The notes under the pieces were generated by a model that did not search any database, was not told where the DNA came from, and was given only the letters and a program-made list of their open reading frames with translations. From NCBI GenBank assembly GCA_017534445.1, contig JAFXWC010000038.1, positions 62,001-126,000 of the forward strand: 64,000 bases of DNA, in the 5' to 3' direction. Position numbers and translations under genes: made by a program. Source of the stretch: Treponema sp. (GTDB lineage Bacteria > Spirochaetota > Spirochaetia > Treponematales > Treponemataceae). This document shows, piece after piece, positions 53,911 through 62,008 of this stretch. Each line of letters starts with the position of its first letter. Position 1 is the first letter of the stretch.

Positions 53911-53990
53911 GGGGCTTTCCGCACTTCCGGGGGCCCTACCCCTCCATTCCCTGCGGGAACGCCTCCGGCGGTGCTCCAATCCCTGCCGTG
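53911..53990 (-). repeat. Intergenic repeat, family A copy A8
   Basis: The plus strand reads GGGGCTTTCCGCACTTCCGG, CCCTACCCCTCCATTCC, CTGCGGGAACGCC, TCCGGCGGTGCTCCAATCCC. It is the most diverged copy but keeps the end motif GGGGCTTTCC and the CTCCAATCCC start motif, inverted. It lies between the aminotransferase and TPR genes; nothing else is seen in this 309-bp gap. Confidence 0.75.
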
Positions 53991-54135
53991 CTTTTCTTTG
54001 CAACCTCCGGGAGTTAGCCATTCAACTTATTGCCAACATAAACCGATTATTTAAGAAGAATTCTTTTTTAAGAACCTTGTCTTTACCGGATACGGATTCT
54101 GGCAAAGACAGGCTTGTGCAAAAGGGGTATTTTTT

Positions 54136-55485
54136 ATGGTCATTCCATACCTTATAGCTGCTGTTGTTATAATTGGCATATTCGCATTTCTTCTCTTTAT
54201 TCCCAACAAGAGGCATTCGGAAATTTCCGAAAAGAAACCTGCAAGGTCAAAAAAGAGCCAGGCCCAGATTATAAAGCAGGCCAACAGGCACCTTGCAAAG
54301 AACCCAAACGATGCCGCAGCCCTAAAAGCTTTGGGAGACCTTTACTTTACCAGCAACCTCTGGGAAAAAGCCTTTCCAATCTACTCCCAGCTTTCAAAGA
54401 TTTCCAAGACGGACATAGACGTTGACTCCTACAAGGCATTTTTAAGGACAGGTATCTGCGCCCTTGAGCTGGACAAGATGGACGAGGCTATGATTTCACT
54501 CTCCCTTGCCTACCAGAAGAACCCCCACGACTTTGATTCCAACTACTTTATGGGCTATGTACTTGTAAAGGCAAAGCAGTACGATAAGGCTGTCCCCTGC
54601 CTAAAGAAAGCCCTTATTGTTCGCCCTGACGCAACCGGGGTAAACCTGCTGCTTGGACAGAGCTACTACAATTCCCACCACTACCACGACAGCCTTCCCT
54701 GTTTTAAGAAGGCACTTATAGAAGACCCTGCTAACAAGGATGCCCTTTACTGCATGGCAGATGCAATGAGCCAGGAAGGACACGGAGACAAATCCATCAA
54801 AGTGTTCATGCATCTTAGGGCAGACCCGGTTTACGGACCGCGTTCTTGCCTACAGGCGGGTATATATCACCTTAGCCTTGGAGAATTTGACAACGCTATA
54901 ACAGACCTTATAATTGGCCTTAAGCACGAAAATGCCGAGGACGACATAAAAGTGGAAATCCGCTACAAGCTTGCCCAGGCATATTTTGCAAAGAACCAGC
55001 TGAGCAACGGTCTTATTCAGCTTAAAGAAATACGCCTGATGAATTCAAACTACAAGGATGTTAATGCCCTTATTGCCCGCTACCAGGAACTTAGCCAGAA
55101 CTCCAACCTCCAGCTTTACCTTACGGCGGGAACAGGAGACTTTGTAGCCTTGTGCCGCAAGGCAATACAGGTGTACTACAAGGATGCCCAGCTTAAATTC
55201 ATGGATATAAACATGGGGCAGGTTTTTACAGACTTTGTGCTGGAAGTAAACTCTCCAAAATTCTCGGACAGCGAAATCTTCCGCTTCTTTAGGACAACAG
55301 GCTCAACAGGAGAGCTTTTTATCCGCGACTTCCACGGACACTTGCACGATACAAAGGCGGACAGGGGAATTTGTGTTACGGCAGGAGACTTTACGGAAGA
55401 AGCCCGCAGGTACATAGAAGGCCGCCCGCTTGACCTTATAGAAAAGAACCAGCTGACGGCACTGTTAAAGCAGGTAAGCGTATAA
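54136..55485 (+). CDS. TPR protein with inactive Mrr-like nuclease domain
   Basis: A 449-aa inner-membrane protein. Residues 3-23 form a transmembrane anchor and 40-320 carry about seven TPR units (DAAALKALGDLYFTSNLWEKA, DFDSNYFMGYVLVKAKQYDKA style). The last 110 residues align with the Mrr-type endonuclease fold: ICVTAGDFTEEARRYIEGRP and LDLIEKNQLTALL. The catalytic QxK is replaced (RFFRTT region), so nuclease activity is not expected. AAGGGG precedes the ATG. Its stop is 1 nt from that of rsmG. Confidence 0.8.
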   Translation: MVIPYLIAAVVIIGIFAFLLFIPNKRHSEISEKKPARSKKSQAQIIKQANRHLAKNPNDAAALKALGDLYFTSNLWEKAFPIYSQLSKISKTDIDVDSYKAFLRTGICALELDKMDEAMISLSLAYQKNPHDFDSNYFMGYVLVKAKQYDKAVPCLKKALIVRPDATGVNLLLGQSYYNSHHYHDSLPCFKKALIEDPANKDALYCMADAMSQEGHGDKSIKVFMHLRADPVYGPRSCLQAGIYHLSLGEFDNAITDLIIGLKHENAEDDIKVEIRYKLAQAYFAKNQLSNGLIQLKEIRLMNSNYKDVNALIARYQELSQNSNLQLYLTAGTGDFVALCRKAIQVYYKDAQLKFMDINMGQVFTDFVLEVNSPKFSDSEIFRFFRTTGSTGELFIRDFHGHLHDTKADRGICVTAGDFTEEARRYIEGRPLDLIEKNQLTALLKQVSV

Positions 55486-55486
55486 G

Positions 55487-56170
55487 CTATTTTTGAATCA
55501 CAACAAGGTTGCGCTCATGGTCTTCCAAAAAGGGGACTGTGAGCGCAATTTTTTTGTATGAAGGAACCATAAAGCTGATTGCCTCCATCTCCGCAGTTAT
55601 TTTTTCAGACCGGGCCTTGTATGCCGCAATATAACCACCCTTGCAAAGCATACCCAAAAGGAGTTTTGTTATCTTTGTGTCAAAGGGATGGAATGCGCGG
55701 AAAACTTCTATAGAAAAAGACTCTGGCTTTACCTTGTCTGCCTGAAGGCACAAGACCTTGGCATTCTTAAGATTAAGCGAACGGACAACCTGTTCCAAAA
55801 AGGCACAGCGCTTTTCCATGCGTTCAACCAGGGTAAATGTGTACTGGGGAAAGGCCACCGCAAGAGGAATGCCGGGACAACCGCCACCGCTTCCTATGTC
55901 GCCAATCCTTACCTCTTTGCCGGAAGCTGAAATTTCTTTTGCAAGGGATTCTATTGCTTGGCAGGCAGCAAGGCTGTCCAGTATGTGGTTTACCTCAAAT
56001 TCGCTGCGGTTTTCCGCCTTCATCAGATTGTAGCCCTTGTTGAATTCAAGAACCTGCGCCGTGTAACTTTCCAGAGCCGCAATCTGTCCGTCGGAAAGTG
56101 AAAGTGCCAGCTTAGCCAAGCCCTCGCGAAGCTTTGACTCCTGGGCCTGGGCGCTCATTTGCTCGCTCAC
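55487..56170 (-). CDS. rsmG: 16S rRNA m7G527 methyltransferase
   Basis: Methylates N7 of G527 in 16S rRNA, the site tied to streptomycin sensitivity. The 227-aa SAM-dependent enzyme has motif I (IGDIGSGGGCPGIPLAVAFP), FTLVERMEKRCAFL, and NLKNAKVLCLQAD. GTG start overlaps the upstream stop by 4 nt. Last gene of an operon that also contains rsmE. Confidence 0.94.
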   Translation of the reverse strand: MSEQMSAQAQESKLREGLAKLALSLSDGQIAALESYTAQVLEFNKGYNLMKAENRSEFEVNHILDSLAACQAIESLAKEISASGKEVRIGDIGSGGGCPGIPLAVAFPQYTFTLVERMEKRCAFLEQVVRSLNLKNAKVLCLQADKVKPESFSIEVFRAFHPFDTKITKLLLGMLCKGGYIAAYKARSEKITAEMEAISFMVPSYKKIALTVPFLEDHERNLVVIQK

Positions 56171-56979
56171 TTTTCCACTCCCAAGTCTATAAGAAGGTCT
56201 ATGTCTTCTTCCTGGGCAGATGTCTTTAGGGTTACAAGATGGCCTGTGCGGTTTGCCTCAAGGGCATTAAGCTTGCTCATGCGGTAAAGGCCGCTCTCTT
56301 CGCTTTCGGCAGACTGGGTTACGTAAGTGCAGGCTGAATAATTCTTAAGGTCTGCCTTTTGCGGGGTTGCAGTAAAGCGGATGTAGAAAATTTCGTCCAA
56401 GTTTTCACCGCTGCCCTGGCAAGACCTGTCGCCTGTAACGACAAAGGTTCCGTCCTGCAAGACGTCTGAAACATAAACCGAGCGGCATGACTGCAAGATG
56501 TCCTTTCCGCCAATGGTAAAGCGCAGAATACGGGCTTTTTTTGCATTTTCTGACACACCGCCGTTTTCTTTGCGGAGTTTTTCCGATGCGTTCTGATAGT
56601 TCTGCAGGGCCTTTAGCAAGTCGTCGCGCTCATTGCCGGTAAGGTATGCCGCGCTCTGGGCAAGGTCGCGTGCTATCTGCTCCTGTTCGGATATGCCAAG
56701 CTCGTCACCAAGCAAGTCCTTTGCGCCTTTTTTAATACCGGCAGAAGGTCTGGCCTTTTGGCTTGCGTCACCCCTGTTTTTTGCACCCCTGCGGGGCCAG
56801 CCTGTAAACGGAGAATTCTTTGGGTTTCCAGGCACGTAAAAACCGCTTCCCAGTGTGGGGGCGGAAACAGAAGGCATTTCCGGTGACGTAACGGAGCTTA
56901 CCGAAGACTGGGCAAGCGTACTTTCCACGGCAATCATAGCGAATGCTGCCAAGGCAACAATTTTCTTAAAGGTTTGCAA
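56167..56979 (-). CDS. Exported protein of unknown function
   Basis: A 270-aa protein I do not recognise. The TTG at 56979 is chosen as start: GGAGG lies 7 nt upstream and a clean signal peptide follows (MQTFKKIVALAAFAMIAVES, then TLA cut). The Ser/Pro-rich N-terminal stretch (PGNPKNSPFTGWPRRG) leads to a helical zone (100-150) and a beta-rich C-terminus with two pairs of Cys. It overlaps the upstream metallopeptidase-like gene by 14 nt. Confidence 0.65.
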   Translation of the reverse strand: MQTFKKIVALAAFAMIAVESTLAQSSVSSVTSPEMPSVSAPTLGSGFYVPGNPKNSPFTGWPRRGAKNRGDASQKARPSAGIKKGAKDLLGDELGISEQEQIARDLAQSAAYLTGNERDDLLKALQNYQNASEKLRKENGGVSENAKKARILRFTIGGKDILQSCRSVYVSDVLQDGTFVVTGDRSCQGSGENLDEIFYIRFTATPQKADLKNYSACTYVTQSAESEESGLYRMSKLNALEANRTGHLVTLKTSAQEEDIDLLIDLGVEK

Positions 56980-57775
56980 GGCTTTCCTCCACAAATTCAA
57001 GGCGGTGAGTAAGTTCATTTATCGTTTTGGTAAGGCGGTCCCTTTCCTTTTCAAGCTTGGTCTTGGGATCCGTCTCTCCGGCTTTCTTCTTCATCATTGC
57101 AATAACGCTGTCCGGGCTCTTTCCGTTTTTAATTGCTTCCTGGGCCTTTGCCCTTTCGTCCGGCTTTTTTATTCCCGCGACAATCTTCATGTTGTCAAAG
57201 CCAAGGTCTGCATCTTCTGTTGGCAAAGTACCAACTTGGGCTACCGTCTTTGCGGTGGTTCGCGGAATCTGCAAAACCCTGTCCAGATAATCCTCATAGC
57301 GGATGTTGGACTTTTCGCAAAGGGCATGTGCCTGAATAAGCTTTTTGCCAAATTCCTGCATTAAACGGCCGTTCGGAACAATGTATTTTTCCCGGATTTC
57401 CTTGGTAAGTTCTTCCAGTTCCGGTGAAGCAGAAAGATCTATCTTATAATAACCCTTCTGCTCAGCAATTTCCAGTAGCGCATGGAATTTTGCCCAGAAA
57501 TAGTTGGTGTGGCTCCTGGCCTTGTGGGGAGGTTCCCTGCCGCCGTTAGCCTCTATTTCCTCTTCGTTTATAAGGTGATGGGTGTATTCGTGGACGGCTG
57601 TATACACAAGCTCACCGTCCGTCTTGAAATTCTTGTTGTGCAAAAGGATTTCACGGGTCTCCGGCTTGTAAAGACCGTTTACCCTCTTACTCTCCTTGCC
57701 TGTCATCGTAACAGAAAATTCAAGCTTTGACTCCTGAATGTCAAGAAGCATATCTTTTATAGAAGCATTATCCAT
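56966..57775 (-). CDS. HEYTH-motif predicted metallopeptidase
   Basis: A 269-aa cytoplasmic protein with a zinc-protease-like motif VHEYTHH near residue 60 (HExxH with an extra His), followed by a conserved ANGGREPPHKARSHTNYFWAK and a long Lys/Glu helical C-terminus that looks coiled-coil (TKLEKERDRLTKTINEL). No signal peptide. Starts at ATG 57775 or 57784; the GTG at 57790 is another option. Located between rsmE and an exported protein in one operon. Function unknown; a DNA- or protein-processing protease is possible. Confidence 0.6.
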   Translation of the reverse strand: MDNASIKDMLLDIQESKLEFSVTMTGKESKRVNGLYKPETREILLHNKNFKTDGELVYTAVHEYTHHLINEEEIEANGGREPPHKARSHTNYFWAKFHALLEIAEQKGYYKIDLSASPELEELTKEIREKYIVPNGRLMQEFGKKLIQAHALCEKSNIRYEDYLDRVLQIPRTTAKTVAQVGTLPTEDADLGFDNMKIVAGIKKPDERAKAQEAIKNGKSPDSVIAMMKKKAGETDPKTKLEKERDRLTKTINELTHRLEFVEESLANL

Positions 57776-57810
57776 ATATTCCATTCCCACTCAAATTGCA
57801 TAAATTGCGC

Positions 57811-58635
57811 CTAATCTAAAAACCCCATCGCTCCAAGGATAAGGCTTGCCGCAACAGTTGCAGCAGTTTCAGTACGGAGAACTCTTGTTCCCATGCTAAG
57901 CAGAGCATAGCCCTTAGCTTTCAAAAGCTGCCTTTCCCTTTCCGTCCAGCCGCGCTCGCTGCCTATAGCCGCAAGGGCAGAGAAAGCCCCGCTTTTTTCG
58001 CCACAATAGCGCGCCATAAAAGAAACAAGGCTTTCTGCAGGGGCAACATTGTCCAGCGCAGCCTTTACAGTTTGGCAAAAGCCTTCTACGCAAGAGTCAG
58101 TTTTTCCGCCAAGACCATTTTCCAAAGAGTTCAGACATTCATCAAGAGATTCATGCATGAACAAACGCGGGATATGCGTACTTGCAGCCTGTTCGCAACC
58201 TTCCAGAAGCATCTCGTAGCCTGCGTCAGAAGTTGCAAGGTCGGACTTAAGGTATGATTTTTCGCCAAGGTCCGTGGCGGTAAGATGAATTTCGCTAACG
58301 CCCAGCCCCGCCATGTCCCGCAAGAGCCGTTTTAGCTGAATTGGCCGAGGAAAGCCGACAATCATCTTTAGTGGAAAGAGGGGCTTACCGTCGCTTTCGC
58401 CCACAAAGTCAAAAGAAATGGAGCCCTTCTTAAAAGATTTCCTTCCGTCCGCGCTTTTTTCTTCATGCACGTCAACGCAAGTGATTGTAGCCCTGCCAGC
58501 CTTGCCGCCGATTATTCCGGCCGCAAAAGTATCACCCTCTTTCTTGTGAAGGATTTTTAAAAGATGCAGGGCACGCTCATCCTTAAGGTCCAGAGGCTTA
58601 CCAATTTCTTCTGGCCTGAACAGGCAAATGTTCAT
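57811..58635 (-). CDS. rsmE: 16S rRNA m3U1498 methyltransferase
   Basis: Methylates N3 of U1498 in 16S rRNA. The 274-aa SPOUT enzyme has the family's N-terminal barrel (ALHLLKILHKKEG), the RPIQLKRLLRDMAGLGVSEIH segment, an IGSERGWTERE loop in place of GPEGGF, and the C-terminal knot LRTETAATVAA. The start has no clear ribosome site and lies 12 nt after the upstream stop, so translation may be coupled. Confidence 0.92.
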   Translation of the reverse strand: MNICLFRPEEIGKPLDLKDERALHLLKILHKKEGDTFAAGIIGGKAGRATITCVDVHEEKSADGRKSFKKGSISFDFVGESDGKPLFPLKMIVGFPRPIQLKRLLRDMAGLGVSEIHLTATDLGEKSYLKSDLATSDAGYEMLLEGCEQAASTHIPRLFMHESLDECLNSLENGLGGKTDSCVEGFCQTVKAALDNVAPAESLVSFMARYCGEKSGAFSALAAIGSERGWTERERQLLKAKGYALLSMGTRVLRTETAATVAASLILGAMGFLD

Positions 58636-58647
58636 AGGTCTGCTTTT

Positions 58648-59253
58648 CTAGAACAAAACCGGAACCTTGTAGCCAAGGTCAATCAAGAGTCCGCGGCGGG
58701 TAAAAATAGCCTCGTTGTCGTCATCCTTCATTGGAAGAAGGTCAAACATGTAGCGTCCCTCAATAAGGGCACGGCCGGTACCCATCTTCTTTTCAAAGCC
58801 AAGACCAGCAACAACGCCAAAGTTTATCTTTGTGTCAGAATTTGTCTTGCCGTCAAGGTCCTTTGAACCGCGAATTTTACCAATCGGAATTGAAGCATAA
58901 GGGCCAGCCACAAAATTGAATGCACCGTAGCTAAAAGTAAGCATAAAGGGAACGTCCAGTGAATAATAGCGCAATTGGCCGGTCACATTGTCGTCTATGG
59001 CATAATTGTTTATAAAAAAGTTAAGTCCTGACTGAATTCCAAAATAGGTGGAAACAGGAACGTTCAGCTCTGCACCCATGCCGGCAATCCAGCTGTCCGC
59101 ATAGCTCTGCTTTTCTTCGCTAAGGGGATTGTCGCCGTCCATCTTAGAACCAAGGCCGAAACCTCCGTACATGTGTGGAATAAAAACTGTATCAGCCGTT
59201 GCAAGAGCCACAGACACAATTGTAGCTGCAAGAATAGTCAAAATCTTCTTCAT
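58648..59253 (-). CDS. Predicted outer-membrane beta-barrel protein
   Basis: A 201-aa protein with a Sec signal peptide (MKKILTILAATIVSVALA, cut before TVF) and Gly/Tyr-rich amphipathic strands (YGGFGLGSK, AGMGAELNVP, FGIQSGLNFF), ending in hydrophobic residues (YKVPVLF). The ATG at 59253 follows GGAG by 7 nt. It heads a five-gene operon with rsmE, the HEYTH protein, the exported protein and rsmG, an odd mix for a barrel protein. Exact role unknown. Confidence 0.75.
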   Translation of the reverse strand: MKKILTILAATIVSVALATADTVFIPHMYGGFGLGSKMDGDNPLSEEKQSYADSWIAGMGAELNVPVSTYFGIQSGLNFFINNYAIDDNVTGQLRYYSLDVPFMLTFSYGAFNFVAGPYASIPIGKIRGSKDLDGKTNSDTKINFGVVAGLGFEKKMGTGRALIEGRYMFDLLPMKDDDNEAIFTRRGLLIDLGYKVPVLF

Positions 59254-59281
59254 AAATTTCTCCAGACAAAATGTTATTTCT

Positions 59282-59310
59282 ATTATATCGACAAGAAGTG
59301 ACATTTTCAA
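59282..59310 (-). promoter_or_regulatory. Promoter of the OMP-rsmE-rsmG operon
   Basis: The minus strand has TTGAAA, 17 nt, and a perfect TATAAT, about 30 nt before the ATG at 59253. Confidence 0.75.
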
Positions 59311-59381
59311 TGAAGAATTATGCAAATAATTTCAATTAAATTTTTCAATAATATGGAGCAAACCGCTTAATTAGCAACTCA

Positions 59382-59408
59382 TTGAACAAAGAACTTCATT
59401 GCTATAAG
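59382..59408 (+). promoter_or_regulatory. Promoter of the 59417 gene (leaderless)
   Basis: TTGAAC, 15 nt, TATAAG, ending 8 nt before the ATG; the only possible ribosome site (AAGG) is 2-3 nt from the start, too close. Confidence 0.5.
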
Positions 59409-59416
59409 ATAAAGGC

Positions 59417-59848
59417 ATGGGAGACAAACTACTTTATTTCGTAGCCGCAGGGGCATTTATTTTACTTATTCTTCTATTAAATTGGTACATAAAATGGAAG
59501 GCTTACGGCAAAGAGGAAGCGGAGGCTGCAAGGCGCAAGGCAGAAGCAAAAAAGGCTGCGCTAAAAGGGCTTATCGTTAACTGCCCACTCTGCAACAGCC
59601 TGCTTCTTCCCGGAGAAGATCTTGTAAGCCGCGTTTACAGGCCAATGAATGTTCCCGACCAGCTGTGCACAATAAACGGTTGCCCCCACTGCTACCCCGT
59701 ACCGGAAAAAGGCATAAAGCGCGAATGTCCGGTTTGCCACAAGACAGTCCCACTGGAAAACGGCCACCTTACAGCCCGCCTCTTTAACAAAAGCAACGGA
59801 AAAAAGCACGTAATCGTAACAGGCTGCAGCGAATGTGCAAAGCATTGA
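59417..59848 (+). CDS. Small membrane protein with zinc-ribbon motifs
   Basis: A 143-aa protein of unknown role. One N-terminal helix (residues 5-25), an Ala/Lys/Glu-rich coiled stretch (30-52), then Cys pairs CPLC, CTINGCPHC, CPVC and GCSEC that likely bind one or two zincs. Probably faces the cytoplasm. Stands alone upstream of the large flagellin gap. Confidence 0.7.
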   Translation: MGDKLLYFVAAGAFILLILLLNWYIKWKAYGKEEAEAARRKAEAKKAALKGLIVNCPLCNSLLLPGEDLVSRVYRPMNVPDQLCTINGCPHCYPVPEKGIKRECPVCHKTVPLENGHLTARLFNKSNGKKHVIVTGCSECAKH

Positions 59849-59900
59849 TATAGCGTTTACTGAAAAACTCTTTTCAAGGGAGAGCCCTTGGACCCCATAA

Positions 59901-59952
59901 TTTGGAGGGAAGGAAAACCTCTACTCGGAAGCGGGTTTTCCTCCCCTCCAAA
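59901..59952. repeat. 19-bp hairpin in the flagellin upstream gap
   Basis: TTTGGAGGG at one end pairs with CCCTCCAAA at the other, and AGGAAAACC pairs with GGTTTTCCT within, with one mismatch; the loop is 14 nt. No T-tract follows, so it is not a typical terminator. Another stem (CTTAGG...CATATCGC with GCGATATG-CCTAAG, 59999-60039) follows downstream with a T-run shortly after. Confidence 0.65.
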
Positions 59953-59998
59953 CCACCTTCGACGGCACGCACTTGCTACCGTCTCATTTCCAGCACCG

Positions 59999-60054
59999 CT
60001 TAGGGGCCATATCGCTCAACGTTTCGCGATATGCCTAAGAACCCCATTTTTTTC
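59999..60054 (+). terminator. Possible terminator hairpin
   Basis: CTTAGG and CATATCGC pair with GCGATATG and CCTAAG, with a small bulge, around a TCAACGTTTC loop. Seven T follow 6-7 nt later, so it may stop transcription from 59417-59848, although the T-tract is offset. Confidence 0.4.
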
Positions 60055-60076
60055 CAAGAAACATTTTTTTTGAAAT

Positions 60077-60101
60077 GTTCCCTTCGACGGGCTCAGGGAA
60101 C
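60077..60101. repeat. GTTCCC/GGGAAC hairpin with TTCGACGGGCTCA loop
   Basis: A short hairpin whose loop matches the TCGA...GCTCA element also seen at 1727-1750 and within repeat A6. Confidence 0.7.
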
Positions 60102-60216
60102 GTAATTCTTTCTTGCTAAGAAATGTCGAGCCATGGATGGCGGGTTAACAGCGTGCAGAATTGCGCAGCGATTCTGCAATCCTCAAAAAAATCCATGGAG
60201 GGATTTTTTTAGGTGT

Positions 60217-60360
60217 CCTACGCGGGATTGGAGGGGCGCGCGTAGCGCGTTGCAGAGCAATGGAGCCGAATGGCGGAACCCCGGAAAGCCCGTGACGCAA
60301 AAAAATGCCAAGTCGATTATAGCCAAGGAACAAATGGTAGAGCAGGCAAAAGTACCGTCC
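60217..60360 (+). repeat. Mosaic repeat: family A core joined to T module (copy A5)
   Basis: Starts CCTACGCGGGATTGGAGGGG, then CGCGCGTAGCGCG (hairpin), CAATGGAGCCGAATGGCGG, AACCCCGGAAAGCCCGTGACG, then directly the T module (AATGCCAAGTCGATTATAGC, AAATGGTAGAGCAGG, AGTACCGTCC). It shows that A cores and T modules recombine. It lies in the 700-bp gap before flaB. Confidence 0.85.
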
Positions 60361-60429
60361 AATAAAGAAAAAAAGTAGAAAATTCAGGGGAAAATCTAAA
60401 AAAAACATAAAATTTGCTAAAATTTTTTC

Positions 60430-60456
60430 TAAAGTTCAAATTTGCATCTCCGAAAT
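60430..60456 (+). promoter_or_regulatory. Candidate sigma-28 (FliA) promoter of flaB
   Basis: TAAAGTTC, 11 nt, TCCGAAAT: close to the flagellar consensus TAAAGTTT-N11-GCCGATAA. The leader would be about 85 nt, containing a GGGTGG/ACCCCC stem and the ribosome site GAGGAG. Confidence 0.6.
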
Positions 60457-60547
60457 TCAAAGTATAGGGTGGTAGACCCCCGGGGACAGCAAACATACCT
60501 AATGTGTTTGTCTGTAACTTAATAAACTCGTATAGAGGAGATACATT

Positions 60548-61408
60548 ATGGTTATTAATCACAACATGAGTGCTATGTTTGCACAGCGTTCAGAGGGATT
60601 GACCGAAGTTAACCAGCAGAAGAACATGGAAAAACTTTCTTCTGGTATGAAGATCAACCGCGCAGGTGATGATGCTTCAGGACTTGCAGTTTCTGAAAAA
60701 ATGCGCAGCCAGATCCGCGGTTTGAACCAGGCTTCCACAAACGCAAAGAACGGAATTTCCTTCATCCAGACAACTGAAGGATACCTCCAGGAAACAGAAG
60801 ACATCATCCAGAGAATCCGTGAACTCGCAGTTCAGTCAAGCAACGGTATCTACACAGACGAAGACCGCATGCAGATTCAGGTTGAAGTTTCTTCTCTCAT
60901 CGCAGAAGTTGACCGCATTGCATCTTGCGCACAGTTCAACGGTATGAACATGCTCACAGGCCGCTTTGCACGCCCAACTGGTGAAAACAATGTTACAGCT
61001 TCTATGTGGCTCCACATTGGTGCTAACATGGACCAGAGAACACAGGTTTACATCGGTACAATGAGCGCAGCAGCTCTCGGACTCCGCAACGTTGGTACAG
61101 AAGAAATCATGACTCTTGGTACTCCAGACGAAGCAAACCGCGCAATCGGTACTCTCGACGAAGCAATCAAGAAGATCAACAAGCAGCGCGCAGACCTTGG
61201 TGCATACCAGAACCGCCTCGAAAAGACAGTTGTTGGTTTGGACATTGGTGCTGAAAACCTCCAGGCTTCAGAAAGCCGCATCCGTGATACAGACATGGCA
61301 AAGGAAATGGTTGACTTTACAAAGAACAACATCCTTTCTCAGGCCGGTACCGCAATGCTCGCACAGGCTAACCAGAGCTCACAGAACGTTCTTGCTCTGT
61401 TGCAGTAG
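60548..61408 (+). CDS. flaB: Flagellin core protein FlaB (periplasmic flagellum)
   Basis: Core filament protein of the periplasmic flagella. The 286-aa protein has the two conserved flagellin ends only: [14 protein letters not shown] and the D0/D1 [29 protein letters not shown], then ITQ-like coils, and the C-terminal [15 protein letters not shown] and [15 protein letters not shown]. It lacks an outer variable domain, as in spirochaetal FlaB. Codons are strongly biased and unlike neighbours (high CTC, ATC), fitting high expression. GAGGAG precedes the ATG; a strong terminator follows. Confidence 0.96.
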   Translation: MVINHNMSAMFAQRSEGLTEVNQQKNMEKLSSGMKINRAGDDASGLAVSEKMRSQIRGLNQASTNAKNGISFIQTTEGYLQETEDIIQRIRELAVQSSNGIYTDEDRMQIQVEVSSLIAEVDRIASCAQFNGMNMLTGRFARPTGENNVTASMWLHIGANMDQRTQVYIGTMSAAALGLRNVGTEEIMTLGTPDEANRAIGTLDEAIKKINKQRADLGAYQNRLEKTVVGLDIGAENLQASESRIRDTDMAKEMVDFTKNNILSQAGTAMLAQANQSSQNVLALLQ

Positions 61409-61441
61409 TTTGTGTTGCCTAGCGGCTTAGCATTATAGGAT

Positions 61442-61486
61442 ACACCCGCTGTAACTTCCCATACGGACTTACGGCGGGTGTTTTTA
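61442..61486 (+). terminator. Terminator of flaB
   Basis: Perfect stem ACACCCGC/GCGGGTGT followed by TTTTATTTT. Confidence 0.9.
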
Positions 61487-61519
61487 TTTTAAATTGCGTT
61501 TTATTGCGTTTTATTAAAG

Positions 61520-62008
61520 ATGAAACTAATACTGACCGACCTTCAAAACCCTTCGCTTTCGGTTTCCGGCGAACACAAGATTTATAAGAACGACACGGAA
61601 ATTCACTCGTGCACAGGCTGCTTTGGCTGCTGGACAAAAACGCCGGGCAAGTGCCTTATAAAAGATGCAACGAATCAGTTTGCAGAAGACTTGGGCAAGT
61701 GTACGGAATTCATCATAATAAGCCGCTGCCTTTACGGAACTGTGAGCCCCTTTGTAAAAAAAATGCAGGACAGAGGCATTCCCCACCTGCTACCCTTCTT
61801 TCTAATCCGAAACAAAGAAATGCATCACAAAATAAGGTACGACAACATCTTTACCCTCTCCGCATATTTTTACGGCCAAGACCTTAGCGACGACGAAAAG
61901 GCAACCGCAAGGGAAGTCATAATGCGCAATTCCCTTAACCTTAACGCAAGGGTAAAAGAAATCCAGTTCTTTACGGATGCAAAACAAATAGAGGAAAAAA
62001 GCCTATGA
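61520..62008 (+). CDS. Flavodoxin-fold/iron-sulphur flavoprotein-like protein
   Basis: A 162-aa protein of the NAD(P)H-dependent FMN reductase-like group. It carries a CTGCFGCWTKTPGKC cluster-type motif (C-x2-C-x2-C... pattern) near residue 30-45, as in iron-sulphur flavoproteins, and a flavin-binding-like SRCLYGTVSPFVKKMQDR stretch. No ribosome site is clear before the ATG. It overlaps the next gene by 4 nt. Substrate unknown. Confidence 0.7.
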   Translation: MKLILTDLQNPSLSVSGEHKIYKNDTEIHSCTGCFGCWTKTPGKCLIKDATNQFAEDLGKCTEFIIISRCLYGTVSPFVKKMQDRGIPHLLPFFLIRNKEMHHKIRYDNIFTLSAYFYGQDLSDDEKATAREVIMRNSLNLNARVKEIQFFTDAKQIEEKSL

